Notes: generated by a model from the sequence alone, not told the origin. Positions 27,814 through 40,286 are shown, counted from the first letter of the stretch. The stretch is 64,000 bases of DNA from Pseudorhizobium flavum (GCF_902502825.2 NZ_LR723670.1:1612001-1676000); one strand, 5' to 3'. Made by a program: numbers and translations.

Positions 27814-28536
27814 ATGTCCCCGAAGCCCATCTACAAGCGCGTTCTCCTCAAGGCCTCCGGCGAAGCCCTGATGGGCAGCCAGGGATTTGGCATCGATGTC
27901 ACGGTCGCTGATCGGATCGCGTCCGACATCGCCGAGGCACGCGCCATGGGTGTAGAGGTCGGTGTCGTCGTTGGTGGCGGCAACATCTTCCGCGGCGTGG
28001 CTGTGGCCTCGAAAGGTGGCGATCGCGTCACCGGCGATCACATGGGCATGCTGGCGACTGTCATCAATGCACTTGCGCTCGCCACCTCGCTTCGGAAGCT
28101 TAACATCGAGACGGTTGTCCTGTCGGCAATCGCCATGCCGGAGATCTGCGAGAGCTTCACCCAGTTGCGAACGCTGCATCACCTGGAGCAGGGCAGGGTG
28201 GTGATCTTTGCGGGCGGCACCGGAAACCCGTTCTTCACGACCGATTCGGCTGCAGCGTTGCGTGCTGCCGAAATCGGCGCCGAAGCGATCTTCAAGGGTA
28301 CCCAGGTCGACGGAATCTATTCGGCCGATCCCAAAAAGGATCCAGCCGCGACGCGCTTCGAGACGCTGACCCATGGTGAGGTCCTTGAGAAGGGGCTCGC
28401 CGTCATGGACGTTGCGGCCGTGGCGCTCGCTCGCGAGAACTCGATCCCGATCATCGTGTTCTCCATTCATGAGAAGGGCGGTTTTGCCCAGATATTGACC
28501 GGCGGTGGTCGCAAGACCATCGTTGCAGACCACTGA
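27814..28536 (+). CDS. pyrH: Uridylate kinase (UMP kinase)
   Basis: 240 residues from ATG with AGGAG 5 bases upstream; the GTG at 27808 overlaps that site and is not used. It phosphorylates UMP to UDP in pyrimidine synthesis. The amino-acid kinase fold is seen in [13 protein letters not shown] (phosphate loop) and [11 protein letters not shown]. The UMP and regulator-binding region is [22 protein letters not shown], and [15 protein letters not shown] follows. It lies in the conserved tsf-pyrH-frr order, 43 bases before frr. Confidence 0.97.
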   Translation: MSPKPIYKRVLLKASGEALMGSQGFGIDVTVADRIASDIAEARAMGVEVGVVVGGGNIFRGVAVASKGGDRVTGDHMGMLATVINALALATSLRKLNIETVVLSAIAMPEICESFTQLRTLHHLEQGRVVIFAGGTGNPFFTTDSAAALRAAEIGAEAIFKGTQVDGIYSADPKKDPAATRFETLTHGEVLEKGLAVMDVAAVALARENSIPIIVFSIHEKGGFAQILTGGGRKTIVADH

Positions 28537-28579
28537 ACAGCCGGGCCCGAAAGCCAAGAACAAGATAGGGAGTAGACGG

Positions 28580-29140
28580 ATGACTGGAGCCATCGACCTC
28601 AACGACATCAAGCGCCGGATGGATGGTGCGATCAACGCCTTCAAGAGCGACATCGCATCGCTTCGCACCGGACGTGCGTCGGCCAATATTCTCGATCCCG
28701 TGACGGTCGAGGCTTACGGGTCACGCGTGCCGCTCAACCAGGTCGCCAACATCACCGTTCCCGAGCCTCGCATGCTGGGCGTCTCCATCTGGGACAAGTC
28801 CATGGTCGGCGCGGTGGATCGCGCCATCCGCGAATCGCACCTGGGGCTGAACCCGATCGTTGACGGTCAGAACCTGCGCATCCCGCTCCCCGAGCTGAAC
28901 GAGGAGCGTCGTAAGTCGCTCGTCAAGGTTGCACATGACTACGCCGAGAAGGCCAAGGTCGCGATCCGCCATGTGCGCCGCGACGGAATGGACGGCCTGA
29001 AAAAGGCCGAGAAAGACGGCGACATCGGTCAGGACGAGAGCCGATCGCTTTCCGACAAGGTCCAGAAGATGACAGATGATATGATTTCGGAAGTCGACCG
29101 CTTGCTCGGCGAGAAGGAAAAGGAAATCATGCAGGTCTAG
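28580..29140 (+). CDS. frr: Ribosome recycling factor
   Basis: 186 residues from [14 protein letters not shown]; the frame to 28505 overlaps pyrH. RRF splits post-termination ribosomes with EF-G. The three-helix bundle includes [14 protein letters not shown] and the beta domain ([22 protein letters not shown]) lies between. The long C-terminal helices carry [18 protein letters not shown]. It precedes uppS by 44 bases. Confidence 0.98.
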   Translation: MTGAIDLNDIKRRMDGAINAFKSDIASLRTGRASANILDPVTVEAYGSRVPLNQVANITVPEPRMLGVSIWDKSMVGAVDRAIRESHLGLNPIVDGQNLRIPLPELNEERRKSLVKVAHDYAEKAKVAIRHVRRDGMDGLKKAEKDGDIGQDESRSLSDKVQKMTDDMISEVDRLLGEKEKEIMQV

Positions 29141-29184
29141 ACAGACCTGCATCGCAATCCCGGCATCCGACAATCGGAACTTCC

Positions 29185-29928
29185 ATGGCGAAACTCGATC
29201 TCCCGATCATTCCACAGCATGTTGCCATCATCATGGATGGCAACGGACGGTGGGCCAAACAGCGCGGCCTGCCGCGCACGATCGGCCACAACAAGGGGGT
29301 CGAGGCAGTCCGTCAGGCGGTGAGGGCGGCCGGTGAATGCGGCGTGAAATATCTCACGCTGTTTGCCTTCTCCTCCGAGAACTGGTCACGGCCAGAGGCC
29401 GAAATCGAGGACCTGCTCGGGTTGCTGCGTCGGTTCATCCGCCGGGACCTCGCCGATCTGCATCGAGAGAACATCCGCATCCGCATCATCGGTGAGCGCC
29501 AGAAGCTGCGCAGCGACATCCTCCCGCTTCTTCTCGAGGCGGAGGAAACCACGCGCAACAACACCGCGATGACGCTGATCATTGCGTTCAACTACGGCGC
29601 GCGCGACGAAATCACCCGCGCGGCAATCCGGCTTGTGAAGGATGTACAGGCAGGAATCGTCGAGCCACAGGATATCACCCCGGATGCGATTGGAAGCCGC
29701 CTCGACACGGCCGGCATTCCCGATCCCGATCTGATCATCCGCACCAGCGGCGAGGAGCGCCTTTCGAACTTCCTCCTGTGGCAGGCAGCCTACTCCGAAT
29801 TTGTCTTCCTGCCGTGCTATTGGCCGGATTTCGACCGGCAGCATTTCGTGGAAGCGTTGCGCATCTTCGCCGCTCGAGACCGCCGGTTCGGCGGACTTTC
29901 GGATGCAACAACGGCGGTGGTTGTCTGA
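29185..29928 (+). CDS. uppS: Undecaprenyl diphosphate synthase
   Basis: 247 residues. It makes the C55 lipid carrier for peptidoglycan and polysaccharide synthesis by adding isopentenyl units in cis. The key Asp18 is in [14 protein letters not shown], followed by [16 protein letters not shown] and [18 protein letters not shown] are the other family blocks; in the latter, the usual RLSNFLLWQ supplies the diphosphate-binding Arg. Its TGA shares one base with the cdsA start. Confidence 0.97.
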   Translation: MAKLDLPIIPQHVAIIMDGNGRWAKQRGLPRTIGHNKGVEAVRQAVRAAGECGVKYLTLFAFSSENWSRPEAEIEDLLGLLRRFIRRDLADLHRENIRIRIIGERQKLRSDILPLLLEAEETTRNNTAMTLIIAFNYGARDEITRAAIRLVKDVQAGIVEPQDITPDAIGSRLDTAGIPDPDLIIRTSGEERLSNFLLWQAAYSEFVFLPCYWPDFDRQHFVEALRIFAARDRRFGGLSDATTAVVV

Positions 29929-30761
29929 TGGCGACAGAGCTCAAGCGGCGGGTGATCTCCGGCGTCGTCATGGCTGCGGTCGTTCTTGCGGCGACCTGGG
30001 TGGGTGGACTGGCTTTCCGAGGCCTTGCCGCGGCCATCGCGCTGCTGATCTACTTCGAGTGGTCGACGATTACCCGTCTGACCGAGCGCAACTTCACGGG
30101 AAACCTCGTCGGCTGGGTCGGGATCATCATGCTGTCGGCGAACATCGCCTTTGGTGACACCGATATGAACATGCCCTTCCTGGGCGGTCTGGCGATCACC
30201 ATGCTGCTGATTGTCGCCATTGGCGGAGGCACCTGGTGGCTGCCGGGTGGAGTCATCTATGCGGGACTGAGTGGCATTTCGCTTGCCGCAATCAGGGAAG
30301 GGGGTTTTCGGGGGCTTGCGGCAATCCTCTTCGTCTTTGCCGTGGTGTGGGCGACCGACATCCTGGCATACTTCGTGGGAAGAGCTCTGAAAGGACCGAA
30401 GCTTGCGCCAAGGATCTCGCCCGGCAAGACATGGTCCGGTGCGATCGGCGGGACAGTCTCTGCGGTCATCGCCGGCTCCCTCGTCGGTCTTGCCGTTATT
30501 GGCGTCGTGTCACCCTGGTTGGCCGTGATTGCGCTTCTGCTCTCGGTGGCGAGCCAGATCGGTGATCTTTTCGAATCCTTCATCAAGCGCCGCTTCGCCG
30601 TGAAGGATTCCAGTCACCTCATCCCGGGTCATGGCGGAGTGATGGACCGGGTAGATGGTCTCGTTTTCGCCTGTTTTGCGATCTTTCTTCTGGCGCTTGC
30701 ATATGATGCCTCAAGTGGCCACCTTGGACTGAGCGTTGGTGAGTTCCTTTTTGGTCTTTGA
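29928..30761 (+). CDS. cdsA: Phosphatidate cytidylyltransferase
   Basis: 277 residues, starting at the TGATG junction with uppS. It makes CDP-diacylglycerol, the precursor of all the cell's major phospholipids. About eight hydrophobic helices are seen. The C-terminal CdsA signature reads SQIGDLFESFIKRRFAVKDSS followed by LIPGHGGVMDRVD, with the conserved catalytic Asp positions. The preceding APRISPGKTWSGAIGG is also conserved. It is followed 36 bases later by rseP, the usual order in proteobacteria. Confidence 0.95.
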   Translation: MATELKRRVISGVVMAAVVLAATWVGGLAFRGLAAAIALLIYFEWSTITRLTERNFTGNLVGWVGIIMLSANIAFGDTDMNMPFLGGLAITMLLIVAIGGGTWWLPGGVIYAGLSGISLAAIREGGFRGLAAILFVFAVVWATDILAYFVGRALKGPKLAPRISPGKTWSGAIGGTVSAVIAGSLVGLAVIGVVSPWLAVIALLLSVASQIGDLFESFIKRRFAVKDSSHLIPGHGGVMDRVDGLVFACFAIFLLALAYDASSGHLGLSVGEFLFGL

Positions 30762-30797
30762 GCGTCAGCCGGCGGCACCGGCGTATGGAAGGACGGA

Positions 30798-31931
30798 TTG
30801 ATTTTCATGGCGATCATCGGGCTGCTCACGGGCTACATCATCCCCTTCATCATCGTCCTTTCCGTGCTCGTCTTCGTGCACGAGATGGGCCACTATCTCG
30901 TCGGGCGTTGGTGCGGTATCCGGGTCACCGCCTTCTCGGTAGGGTTCGGCCCGGAGCTGTTCGGCTATACCGACAGTCACGGAACCCGATGGAAGCTCTC
31001 GGCCGTACCACTGGGCGGCTACGTCAAGTTCTTCGGCGATGAGGACGCGGCAAGCGTTCCGGACACTGCCAATCTGGAAAAATTTACCCCGGAAGAACGC
31101 GCGCAGACCCTTGCAGGCGCCCGGCTGTGGAAGCGTGCCGCCACTGTCGCCGCCGGCCCGATCGCCAATTTCGTCCTTGCGATCGTCATCTTTGCCGCGC
31201 TCTTCTCTGTCTATGGCAAGATGGTATCCGACCCTGTCGTGGCCGAGGTCCGTCCGGAAAGCGCAGCGGCATCTGCCGGCATAGAGCCGGGCGATCTCCT
31301 GGTGGCCCTCGATGGGGATAAGATCCGCACCTTCGATGATGTGCGCCGTTACGTGGCGGTCCGTCCGCAGACGCAGATCGTTATCACCGTGGAGCGCGAT
31401 GGCCGCGAGATCGACGTGCCGGTGACACCTCAGCGCACGGAGATAACCGACCAGTTCGGCAACAAGGTCGAACTCGGCCAGATCGGCATTGTCACCAACG
31501 CCGAACGCGGCAACTTCCGTCTCGAGACCTATTCACCGATGGGAGCCGTGGCCGAAGGGGTGCGGGAGACCGGCCACATCATCAGCGGTACCTTCAGCTA
31601 TCTCGGCAATATCTTCTCCGGCCGTATGAGCGCCGACCAGATTGGCGGACCGATCCGGATCGCCGAGACGACCGGGCAGATGGCCACGCTGGGATTCGCC
31701 GCAGTTCTCAATTTCGCTGCCGTCATCTCGGTATCGCTTGGTCTGATGAACCTGTTCCCGATTCCCGTTCTTGATGGCGGACACCTTGTAATGTACGCAC
31801 TGGAGGCGGTGCGCGGCAAGCCTTTGAGCCCCCGCGTTCAAGACGTGGTTTTCCGCTTTGGGCTTGCCATGATCCTGACGCTTATGGTTTTCGCGACCTG
31901 GAACGACACGTTCGGTCGCTGGATCGGTTGA
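30798..31931 (+). CDS. rseP: RIP zinc metalloprotease, RseP family
   Basis: 377 residues from TTG, or 374 from ATG 30807; AGGA sits 4 bases before the TTG and 13 before the ATG, so the start is uncertain. The site-2 protease zinc motif HEMGH (28-32) is in the first membrane helix. The third ligand Asp is in NLFPIPVLDGGHL near the C-terminus. A PDZ domain lies between (about 125-200, VVAEVRPESAAASAGIEPGDLL). It cuts membrane-anchored anti-sigma factors and signal peptide remnants. The cdsA-rseP-bamA order links it to the outer-membrane block. Confidence 0.95.
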   Translation: MIFMAIIGLLTGYIIPFIIVLSVLVFVHEMGHYLVGRWCGIRVTAFSVGFGPELFGYTDSHGTRWKLSAVPLGGYVKFFGDEDAASVPDTANLEKFTPEERAQTLAGARLWKRAATVAAGPIANFVLAIVIFAALFSVYGKMVSDPVVAEVRPESAAASAGIEPGDLLVALDGDKIRTFDDVRRYVAVRPQTQIVITVERDGREIDVPVTPQRTEITDQFGNKVELGQIGIVTNAERGNFRLETYSPMGAVAEGVRETGHIISGTFSYLGNIFSGRMSADQIGGPIRIAETTGQMATLGFAAVLNFAAVISVSLGLMNLFPIPVLDGGHLVMYALEAVRGKPLSPRVQDVVFRFGLAMILTLMVFATWNDTFGRWIG

Positions 31932-32118
31932 ATTTTAAGAAAACTGTTTGTTTACCGTATTTTGAACTGCGCGTGTCCGCTCGGCCACGCCTTGCAAGGA
32001 AGTAAATAGAAATTAACGTGATGCCTTGCTTGTAGGGTAAAAGCAGGTAAAACGACACACGTGTGGCCGGAGTCGGGCTCCACCCGCCGAGGGACAACGG
32101 AAAAAGGTAAGATTTGAA

Positions 32119-34452
32119 ATGAAGGCCAGTTCAAGGTTTTTGAACGCCGTATCGGCGTTTGCGCTGTCTGCTAGCATTGTTGGGTCGGGCGCGGGCGTAT
32201 CGGTACTTGCCTCTGCATCGGTCGCGGAAGCGGCAGTCATTCGCAACGTCCAGGTCAGGGGCACCGAGCGCGCCGGCGAAGACGCCGTGCGTGCCAATCT
32301 TACCATTCGGCCAGGCGTGAGCTTCACCAATGCGGACATCGACGAGTCCGTAAAGCGGCTCTACTCCACCGGATATTTCTCCGACGTCCGGATCAGCGTT
32401 TCCGGCAGCACGCTGGTTGTGAGCGTCAGCGAGAATCAGCTGATCAACCAGGTCGTGTTCAACGGCAACCGCAAGATCAAGGACGACAAGTTGGCGGCCG
32501 TCGTGCGCACGCAGCCGCTCGGCCCTTACAACCAGGAACTGATCAACGCCGACATCGAGCGCATCCGCGAGGCCTATTCGGCGATCGGCCGCAGTGACGT
32601 CGAGATCACGACACAGACGGCCTCCGTAGGCCAGGGCCGCGTCAACCTTGCCTTCGTCATCAACGAGGGTGACCGGACCAAGATCGCCAACATCAACTTC
32701 GTCGGCAACCAGGCCTATGGCGATGGCCGGCTCCAGTCGGTGATCCTGACGAAGGAGTCGGGCCCGCTTTCGTTCCTGACCCGCAAGGACGTCTACAATG
32801 CCGACAAGCTGCGCGCCGACGAAGATGCGCTGCGCCAGTTCTACTACAATCACGGCTATCCGGATTTCCGCATCATCTCCTCCGAGGCGGTGCTGGATGA
32901 GGCTACCAACCAGTACAACATCACCTTCACCGTCGAAGAGGGTCCGCGTTACCGCTTTGGTGATGTCGTTGTCGAATCGACCGTCGAAGGCGTGAATTCG
33001 GAAGACCTGCAGGGTCTGGTCCGGACCCGGACCGGCGACACCTACGATGCCGGCGACGTTCAGAAGTCGATGGAAGCCATCTCGCAGCGTGTCGCATCTG
33101 CTGGTTATCCGTTCGCCCGCGTGACGCCCCGTGGCGACCGTAACTTCGCCAACCAGACCGTCGGCGTGTCCTATCTCGTCGATCAGGGCGAGCGTGCCTA
33201 TGTCGAGCGGATCGAGGTGCGCGGCAATACCCGTACGCGCGACTATGTCATTCGCCGTGAATTCGACTTCAGTGAAGGCGACGCGTTCAATCAGCAGATG
33301 GTCTCGCGCGCCAAGCGCCGGCTTGAGGCCCTGGGCTACTTCACCACCGTCAACATCTCGACCTCGCAGGGCTCCGCTCCCGATCGCGTCGTGGTGATCG
33401 TCGATGTCGAAGACCAGCCGACCGGCTCGTTCGGTATCGGTGCCGGCTACTCCGCCGGCGGCGACGGCCTGATCCTCGAAGCCTCCATCGAGGAGAAAAA
33501 CTTCCTTGGTCGCGGGCAGTTCATCCGTATTGCCGTCGGTGGCGGTCTCGATGACGCCCGCAGCTACAATCTTTCGTTCACCGAGCCTTACTTCCTCGGC
33601 TATCGTCTCGCAGCGGGCTTTGACATCTTCCGTAGCCAGACGTCTTCGGAAAGCTACTACGACTATCAGGAGCAGGGCGTGACGCTGCGTGTCACCGCCC
33701 CGATCACCGAAGATCTGGCGACCACGTTCCGTTACACGTACAAGGAAATCCAGTACGACGGCGAAGGCGACTGGAGAAGTGGTCTTTCGGCACCCTATGA
33801 GGCGCTGGTCGAGGAGGGTGACTTTGTTCAGTCCTCCGTATCCCAGACCCTCACCTACAACACGCTGGACAACAACACGCTTGCCCGCGAAGGTATCTAC
33901 GCCTCGATCACCCATGAGTATGCTGGGCTTGGCGGCGATTCCGAATACTACAAGGTCTATGGCCGCGGCCGCTACTTCCACCTCCTATCCGAGGAAGCCG
34001 ACATCATCGGTTCGGTCGCAGTCGGTGGTGGCCATGTCGTCGGCACGGGAGACAACCTGAACGTCTTCGACCAGTTCCAGTTGGGCGGTCGCCTCGTTCG
34101 TGGTTTCGAGAACAACGGCATCGGTCCGCGCATGACCAATGGCGACGCGATCGGCGGCACCACCTACTTCACCGCTTCGGCCGAAGTCACCTTCCCGATG
34201 CCGGCCTTCCCGGAGGACTTCGGTCTCCGCGGCGCCTTGTTCGCGGATGCCGGAACGCTCTATGGCAATGATGTTGACCTCCGTGGCGAGGCCGTGCAGG
34301 GAACCGACATGGCGTGGCGCGCCTCGGTCGGTGCAGGTATCCAGTGGGCATCGCCCTTCGGCTCTATCCGCTTCGACTATGCGTTTCCGATCGTAAAGGA
34401 AGACTTCGACGAGACTCAGGAATTCCGGTTCAGCATGGCAAACCAGTTCTGA
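32119..34452 (+). CDS. bamA: Outer-membrane protein assembly factor BamA
   Basis: 777 residues. The N-terminal signal peptide is followed by a mature start near [11 protein letters not shown]. Five POTRA domains (about 38-435) contain repeated patterns such as [39 protein letters not shown] and [20 protein letters not shown]. The C-terminal 16-stranded beta barrel includes [10 protein letters not shown] (the conserved loop-6 region; the usual VRGF is present as LVRGFENN). It ends with Phe, as outer-membrane proteins do. BamA folds outer-membrane proteins into the membrane. The 187-base upstream gap shows no clear gene. Confidence 0.97.
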   Translation: MKASSRFLNAVSAFALSASIVGSGAGVSVLASASVAEAAVIRNVQVRGTERAGEDAVRANLTIRPGVSFTNADIDESVKRLYSTGYFSDVRISVSGSTLVVSVSENQLINQVVFNGNRKIKDDKLAAVVRTQPLGPYNQELINADIERIREAYSAIGRSDVEITTQTASVGQGRVNLAFVINEGDRTKIANINFVGNQAYGDGRLQSVILTKESGPLSFLTRKDVYNADKLRADEDALRQFYYNHGYPDFRIISSEAVLDEATNQYNITFTVEEGPRYRFGDVVVESTVEGVNSEDLQGLVRTRTGDTYDAGDVQKSMEAISQRVASAGYPFARVTPRGDRNFANQTVGVSYLVDQGERAYVERIEVRGNTRTRDYVIRREFDFSEGDAFNQQMVSRAKRRLEALGYFTTVNISTSQGSAPDRVVVIVDVEDQPTGSFGIGAGYSAGGDGLILEASIEEKNFLGRGQFIRIAVGGGLDDARSYNLSFTEPYFLGYRLAAGFDIFRSQTSSESYYDYQEQGVTLRVTAPITEDLATTFRYTYKEIQYDGEGDWRSGLSAPYEALVEEGDFVQSSVSQTLTYNTLDNNTLAREGIYASITHEYAGLGGDSEYYKVYGRGRYFHLLSEEADIIGSVAVGGGHVVGTGDNLNVFDQFQLGGRLVRGFENNGIGPRMTNGDAIGGTTYFTASAEVTFPMPAFPEDFGLRGALFADAGTLYGNDVDLRGEAVQGTDMAWRASVGAGIQWASPFGSIRFDYAFPIVKEDFDETQEFRFSMANQF

Positions 34453-34502
34453 CCACGGCTGTCAGGACTGCGGCCAGATCTGACCTGGAGTTAAATGGCC
34501 TG

Positions 34503-35567
34503 ATGGATTCAAATGAGTTCTTTCCGCCCCACGAGGGCGTCAGCCTGCGCGAGCTGGCTGCCCATCTTGGGGCCGAACTGCTTGATTCTTCCGCCGGAGA
34601 CCGGATCATCTGTTCCGTTGCCCCGCTGTCACGTGCTGGCGAGGGGCAACTGTGCTACCTGCGCTCCCGCAAGGACCGCGAGGAACTCGCAAGCTGTAGG
34701 GCCTCTGCGATCCTTTGCGACGCATCCCTGCAGTCGCTGATACCTGACCATATAGCCGTCCTTCGCATAGCCACTCCCCATACCGCCTTTGCCCAGGCGG
34801 GCGCGTTGCTTCATCCGATTGCCATGCGGCCCTCGCCGTTCACGTCGCAGGCGGGTGGCATCCATCCCTCGGCCTTCGTGGATCCTACTGCAAAGTTGGA
34901 GCCCGGGGTCGAGGTGGAGCCCATGGCAGTGATCGGCGCCCGGGCGGAGATCGGCACGGGAACCCGCATCGGGGCGGGAGCGCTCGTCGGATCTGGCGTG
35001 AAGATCGGCCGCGATTGCACGATTGCAGGCGGCGCTTCGGTCGTTGCGTCGCTGATCGGCAATGGCGTCATCATCCACAACGGCGCCCGGATCGGACAGG
35101 ACGGCTTCGGCTATGCGCCGGGTCCTGCAGGTATGCTGAAGATCGTGCAGATCGGCCGGGTCATCATCCAGGACAATGTCGAGATCGGCGCGAATACCAC
35201 GATCGATCGCGGCACGATGGATGATACGGTCATCGGCGAGGGCACGAAGATCGATAACCAGGTGCAGATCGCCCACAATGTCCGCATCGGGCGGCATTGC
35301 GGCATCGTCAGCGGCGTCGGCATTGCCGGGTCTACCACCATCGGCAACGGCGTGATGATTGGCGGCGCCAGCGGCGTCAATGGCCATATAACCGTGGGGG
35401 ACGGTGCCCAGATTGCGGCGATGAGCGGTGTCATGTCGGATCTCCCGCCCGGCGCCCGAGTAGGTGGCGTGCCTGCCCGGCCGCTCAAGGATTTCTTCCG
35501 TGACGTCGCCGCAGCAATGGCGCGGTCCGACGAGCGTGCGAAGCGAAGAGGAGACAGGAATGAGTGA
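34503..35567 (+). CDS. lpxD: UDP-3-O-(3-hydroxyacyl)glucosamine N-acyltransferase
   Basis: 354 residues from ATG 34503; the longer frame to 34314 overlaps bamA. It adds the second 3-hydroxyacyl chain in lipid A synthesis. After an N-terminal nucleotide-binding domain comes a left-handed beta helix of hexapeptide repeats (about 120-310, repeating I-G-x-x-x-x). The catalytic His belongs to the region [13 protein letters not shown]. The C-terminal helix domain ends RNE. Its stop overlaps the fabZ start by 8 bases. Confidence 0.96.
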   Translation: MDSNEFFPPHEGVSLRELAAHLGAELLDSSAGDRIICSVAPLSRAGEGQLCYLRSRKDREELASCRASAILCDASLQSLIPDHIAVLRIATPHTAFAQAGALLHPIAMRPSPFTSQAGGIHPSAFVDPTAKLEPGVEVEPMAVIGARAEIGTGTRIGAGALVGSGVKIGRDCTIAGGASVVASLIGNGVIIHNGARIGQDGFGYAPGPAGMLKIVQIGRVIIQDNVEIGANTTIDRGTMDDTVIGEGTKIDNQVQIAHNVRIGRHCGIVSGVGIAGSTTIGNGVMIGGASGVNGHITVGDGAQIAAMSGVMSDLPPGARVGGVPARPLKDFFRDVAAAMARSDERAKRRGDRNE

Positions 35568-36027
35568 ACAGGCGGCCACGACGCTCGGGTCGGCGGATAT
35601 TCTCGAGATCATGAAGCTCTTGCCGCACCGGTATCCATTCCTGCTTGTGGACCGGATCATCGAGATCGACGGCGACGATTCCGCGATAGGCATCAAGAAC
35701 GTCACCGCCAACGAGCCGCATTTCACCGGCCACTTTCCTGAGCAGCCTATCATGCCGGGCGTCCTACTGGTCGAGGGCATGGCCCAGACGGCGGGCGCCA
35801 TCTGCGCCCGCAAGCAAGGGCAGGGCGGCGACCTCGTTTATTTCATGACCATCGACAATGCCCGTTTCCGCAAGCCAGTCGTGCCCGGCGATCGGGTCGA
35901 ATTCCGTGTGAAGAAGCAGAAGCAGCGCGGCAATATCTGGAAGTTCCACTGCGACGCCTATGTGGATGACGCGCTGGTCGCGGAAGCTGATATCGGTGCC
36001 ATGATCCGCCCAAAGGGTGACCAATGA
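35560..36027 (+). CDS. fabZ: 3-hydroxyacyl-[acyl-carrier-protein] dehydratase FabZ
   Basis: 155 residues from [14 protein letters not shown]. Its hot-dog fold has the catalytic His58 in [10 protein letters not shown] and Glu72 in VLLVEGMAQ. It dehydrates 3-hydroxyacyl-ACP in fatty-acid elongation, and competes with LpxD/LpxA for the same hydroxyacyl-ACP pool, which fits its place between them. It overlaps lpxD by 8 and lpxA by 4 bases (ATGA), a tight translational set. Confidence 0.97.
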   Translation: MSEQAATTLGSADILEIMKLLPHRYPFLLVDRIIEIDGDDSAIGIKNVTANEPHFTGHFPEQPIMPGVLLVEGMAQTAGAICARKQGQGGDLVYFMTIDNARFRKPVVPGDRVEFRVKKQKQRGNIWKFHCDAYVDDALVAEADIGAMIRPKGDQ

Positions 36028-36839
36028 GCCGGATCGCGTCTACCGCCCGCATCCATCCGATGGCGATCGTCGAGGACGGTGCCACGATCGGTGAGGACGT
36101 CACCATCGGTCCCTTCTGCACGATCGGCAGGGACGTCGTGCTCAAGGACAATGTCGAGGTTGTCTCCAACGCGGTCGTGACGGGCAAGACCGAGATCGGC
36201 AAGGGCTGTCGCATCTTCCCCATGGCAGTCATCGGCGGTCTCTCGCAGAGCCTTCACGAGGCCGGCGAAGACTCGACCCTGACTATTGGCGACAATTGCA
36301 CGATGCGCGAAGGCGTGACCATTAACATGGGCACGGTCGGCGGTGGCGGCAGGACGGTGATTGGCAACGACTGCCTCTTCCTCGCCAACTCCCACGTCGC
36401 CCATGACTGCATCCTCGGCAACGGCATCGTCATGTCGAACAACGTCATGCTGGCGGGGCACGTGAAGGTCGATGACCGCGCAATTCTCGGCGGAGGCTCC
36501 GCCGTTCATCAGTTCAACCGCATTGGGCGCAATGCCTTCATTGGCGGCCTCACCGCCGTGAACTATGACGTCATCCCCTACGGTATGCTGAACGGCAATC
36601 CCGGCATCCTGGCGGGCTTGAATATCGTCGGCATGACGCGTGCGGGCATCGACCGCGCGACCATCCATCGTGTTCGCAAGGCCTTCAAGCAGATCTTCGA
36701 GGGCGAAGGAAATATCCGCACCAATGCTGCGGCGATCCGGGATGAATATGCCGATTGTCGCGAAGTCGTCGAGATCCTCGACTTCATCGCGGCCGACAGC
36801 GATCGGGCGATTTCCTCTCCGTTCCGCGGCAAAGCCTGA
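36024..36839 (+). CDS. lpxA: UDP-N-acetylglucosamine acyltransferase
   Basis: 271 residues. The first enzyme of lipid A synthesis, moving a 3-hydroxyacyl chain to UDP-GlcNAc. Left-handed beta helix with hexapeptide repeats; the catalytic His is in [15 protein letters not shown], followed by HFQIKRFT-type [18 protein letters not shown]. The C-terminal helical part includes [18 protein letters not shown] and [10 protein letters not shown]. Start overlaps fabZ stop; 3 bases then separate it from lpxI. Confidence 0.97.
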   Translation: MSRIASTARIHPMAIVEDGATIGEDVTIGPFCTIGRDVVLKDNVEVVSNAVVTGKTEIGKGCRIFPMAVIGGLSQSLHEAGEDSTLTIGDNCTMREGVTINMGTVGGGGRTVIGNDCLFLANSHVAHDCILGNGIVMSNNVMLAGHVKVDDRAILGGGSAVHQFNRIGRNAFIGGLTAVNYDVIPYGMLNGNPGILAGLNIVGMTRAGIDRATIHRVRKAFKQIFEGEGNIRTNAAAIRDEYADCREVVEILDFIAADSDRAISSPFRGKA

Positions 36840-36842
36840 ACC

Positions 36843-37724
36843 ATGATTGTCCGCCCGGCCCCCATCGGCAAGGGGCGGCTTGCCATCGTCGCAGGTTGGG
36901 GCCAGTTGCCTCTCTATCTGGCGGAAGCCGCCCGCGACGCGGGTGAGGATCCAGTCGTCATTGCACTGGCAGATGAAGCCGACCGTAATTTCGAAGGCTT
37001 CGAGACGCTGAGCGCAGGCGTTGGTGATCTTGCCGGCATCGAACGGTTCATCCGCGAAAAGGGTGTCGATCGGGTGGCGATGTCGGGAGCGGTCAGGCGG
37101 CGTCCCGAACTGCACGATATCCGCCCGACCTTCCGGACGCTGCTGCAGGTGCCTGCCGTCATCCGCACACTGGTCTCCGGCGGCGACGACGCTGTCCTCC
37201 AGATGGTCATCAAGCTGTTCGAGGGCATGGGGTGCCGGGTGCTTGGCGCGCACGAGATAGCTCCTGGACTCTTGGCACGCACCGGCCCACTGACGACCGC
37301 CCGGCCAGCGGCAGATGATCTGCGCGACATTGAGCAGGCGGTCGAGGCGGCCCTGGCGCTGGGGCGGCTGGATGTCGGGCAAGGCGCGGTTAGCGTCGGC
37401 GGGCGCGTCGTCGCGCTGGAAGGTGCCGAGGGGACCGATCAAATGCTCGAGCGCGTTGTGGAGCTTCGCCGGGAAGGGCGGATCTCCCAGCGCCGGAGAG
37501 GCGTTCTCGTCAAGCTGTGCAAGCCACAGCAGGATGTCCGGGCCGATCTACCGGCAATCGGGCTCTCGACGGTGGAAAATGCAGCCCGCGCCGGCCTTGC
37601 CGGCATTGCGGTCGAGGCTGGTCGGTCGCTCATACTGGAGGAGCAGGCGCTGGTTGCGGCGGCCGATCACGCCGGAATATTCGTCTGCGGGATAGACACC
37701 GGGCTTCCGAAGGGAGGGCTTTGA
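36843..37724 (+). CDS. lpxI: UDP-2,3-diacylglucosamine pyrophosphatase LpxI
   Basis: 293 residues. It hydrolyses UDP-2,3-diacylglucosamine to lipid X in the step done by LpxH in E. coli. The LpxI (DUF1009) form is standard in alphaproteobacteria. The N-terminal domain starts GRLAIVAGWGQLPLYLAEAAR; the C-terminal domain has RRGVLVKLCKPQQDVRADLPAIG and ARAGLAGIAVEAGRSLIL. Location between lpxA and lpxB, with one-base overlap to lpxB, confirms the role. No lpxH is seen in this window. Confidence 0.94.
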   Translation: MIVRPAPIGKGRLAIVAGWGQLPLYLAEAARDAGEDPVVIALADEADRNFEGFETLSAGVGDLAGIERFIREKGVDRVAMSGAVRRRPELHDIRPTFRTLLQVPAVIRTLVSGGDDAVLQMVIKLFEGMGCRVLGAHEIAPGLLARTGPLTTARPAADDLRDIEQAVEAALALGRLDVGQGAVSVGGRVVALEGAEGTDQMLERVVELRREGRISQRRRGVLVKLCKPQQDVRADLPAIGLSTVENAARAGLAGIAVEAGRSLILEEQALVAAADHAGIFVCGIDTGLPKGGL

Positions 37725-38899
37725 TGGTGGGCGCATTGAAAGTTGCTGTCATCGCTGGTGAGGTCTCCGGCGATCTGCTGGGCGCCGACCTCGTCGCCGC
37801 GTTGAGGAAAGCCCGTCCAGGCCCGGTAGAGCTTGTTGGCGTGGGTGGAGAGGCTCTTCAGGCTGAGGGCCTTCAGTCGCTGTTCGACTTCTCCGAGTTG
37901 TCGATCATGGGCTTGACCCAGGTCTTGAAGCGTCTGCCGCAACTTCTCCGCCGCATCAGCCAGACGGCAGACGCCGTGATCGCCGCGAGGCCGGATGTCC
38001 TCGTCATCGTGGACAGTCCGGATTTCACGCATCGGGTCGCACGACGGGTGAGGGCGGCGCTGCCGGACCTGCCGATCATCGACTATGTCTGCCCCAGCGT
38101 ATGGGCGTGGAAAGAGTACCGCGCCAGAGCCATGGTGCCCTATGTCGACCATGTGCTGGCGGTGCTGCCGTTCGAGCCGGCCGCCATGCAGCGCCTCGGC
38201 GGACCGCCGACAACTTTCATCGGCCACCGATTGACGAGCGAGCCCGCCCTTCTCAAGGTTCGCGAGGTCCGCCGCGCTCGGGGGCAGAAGCAGCCGGGCG
38301 ACGCGCGTACGCTGTTGCTGCTCCCCGGTTCACGCGCCGCCGAAATCCGCCAGCTGCTTCCGATTTTCGGCCAGGCGGCGGCGGAACTGGCCGGGCGGGT
38401 GGGGCCGGTACGAACTCTCCTGCCGACTGTGCCGCGGCAGGAGGCGCTGGTCCGCGAGATCGCTGCGACCTTGCCTGTCAGTGTGGAGGTTACCGTTTCG
38501 CCAGAAGAAAAGTGGGAGGCCTTCGCAGAGGCGGATGCCGCGCTGGCTGCCTCCGGCACGGTGCTTCTGGAACTGGCCCTGTCCGGTGTGCCTGCCGTTT
38601 CCGCCTACAAGGCCGATTGGCTGATCACGTTGATGTCGAAGCGCATCAAGATCTGGTCGGCCGCACTTCCCAACCTGATTGCCGACTATCCGGTTATTCC
38701 GGAGTATCTGAACGAGGTGGTGCGCCCAGGCAGCCTGTCCCGCTGGCTGGAGCGACTGGCTGGCGACACCCTGCAGCGGCGCGCGATGCTCGAAGGTTTC
38801 GACCTCACCTGGCAGCGCCTCCAGACACAGGTGCCACCTGGAGAGGCGGCGGCGGGCATAGTCCTTGAGCTGATGGAAAGAAAAAAGCCCGGTCGATGA
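37724..38899 (+). CDS. lpxB: Lipid-A-disaccharide synthase
   Basis: 391 residues from the ATG at the TGATG junction with lpxI. It joins lipid X and UDP-2,3-diacylglucosamine into the disaccharide. Family blocks: VAVIAGEVSGDLLGADLV, FDFSELSIMGLTQVLKRLP, VDSPDFTHRVARRVR and PSVWAWKEYRAR, then LLLPGSRAAEIRQLLP in the GT-B C-terminal half. The last codons are inside the terminator stem. The window's frame opens at 37517 but only the downstream ATG matches the family. Confidence 0.96.
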   Translation: MVGALKVAVIAGEVSGDLLGADLVAALRKARPGPVELVGVGGEALQAEGLQSLFDFSELSIMGLTQVLKRLPQLLRRISQTADAVIAARPDVLVIVDSPDFTHRVARRVRAALPDLPIIDYVCPSVWAWKEYRARAMVPYVDHVLAVLPFEPAAMQRLGGPPTTFIGHRLTSEPALLKVREVRRARGQKQPGDARTLLLLPGSRAAEIRQLLPIFGQAAAELAGRVGPVRTLLPTVPRQEALVREIAATLPVSVEVTVSPEEKWEAFAEADAALAASGTVLLELALSGVPAVSAYKADWLITLMSKRIKIWSAALPNLIADYPVIPEYLNEVVRPGSLSRWLERLAGDTLQRRAMLEGFDLTWQRLQTQVPPGEAAAGIVLELMERKKPGR

Positions 38900-38910
38900 C
38901 CGGGCTTTTT
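38882..38910. terminator. Bidirectional terminator at the lpxB/gltA junction
   Basis: AAAAAGCCCGGTC / GACCGGGCTTTTT: a perfect 13-bp stem with a 3-base loop and T-runs on both strands. It overlaps the lpxB stop codon, so the last part of lpxB itself makes the left arm. It serves the convergent lpxB and gltA. Confidence 0.93.
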
Positions 38911-38930
38911 GCATTTCGATAGGTTGCAGA

Positions 38931-40220
<1,290 letters not shown>

Positions 40221-40286
40221 GCTGATCCTCCAAACTGTTGGCGGCGGGGCGTCTCAAAACGCCACAAGAATTAAGCGTAGTGTGTT

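Noticed and set aside
32131..33981. 616-codon open frame on the minus strand opposite bamA
   Set aside because: It is fully inside bamA, and its product shows the Asp/Val/Gly composition of an antisense shadow. There is no ribosome site or family motif.
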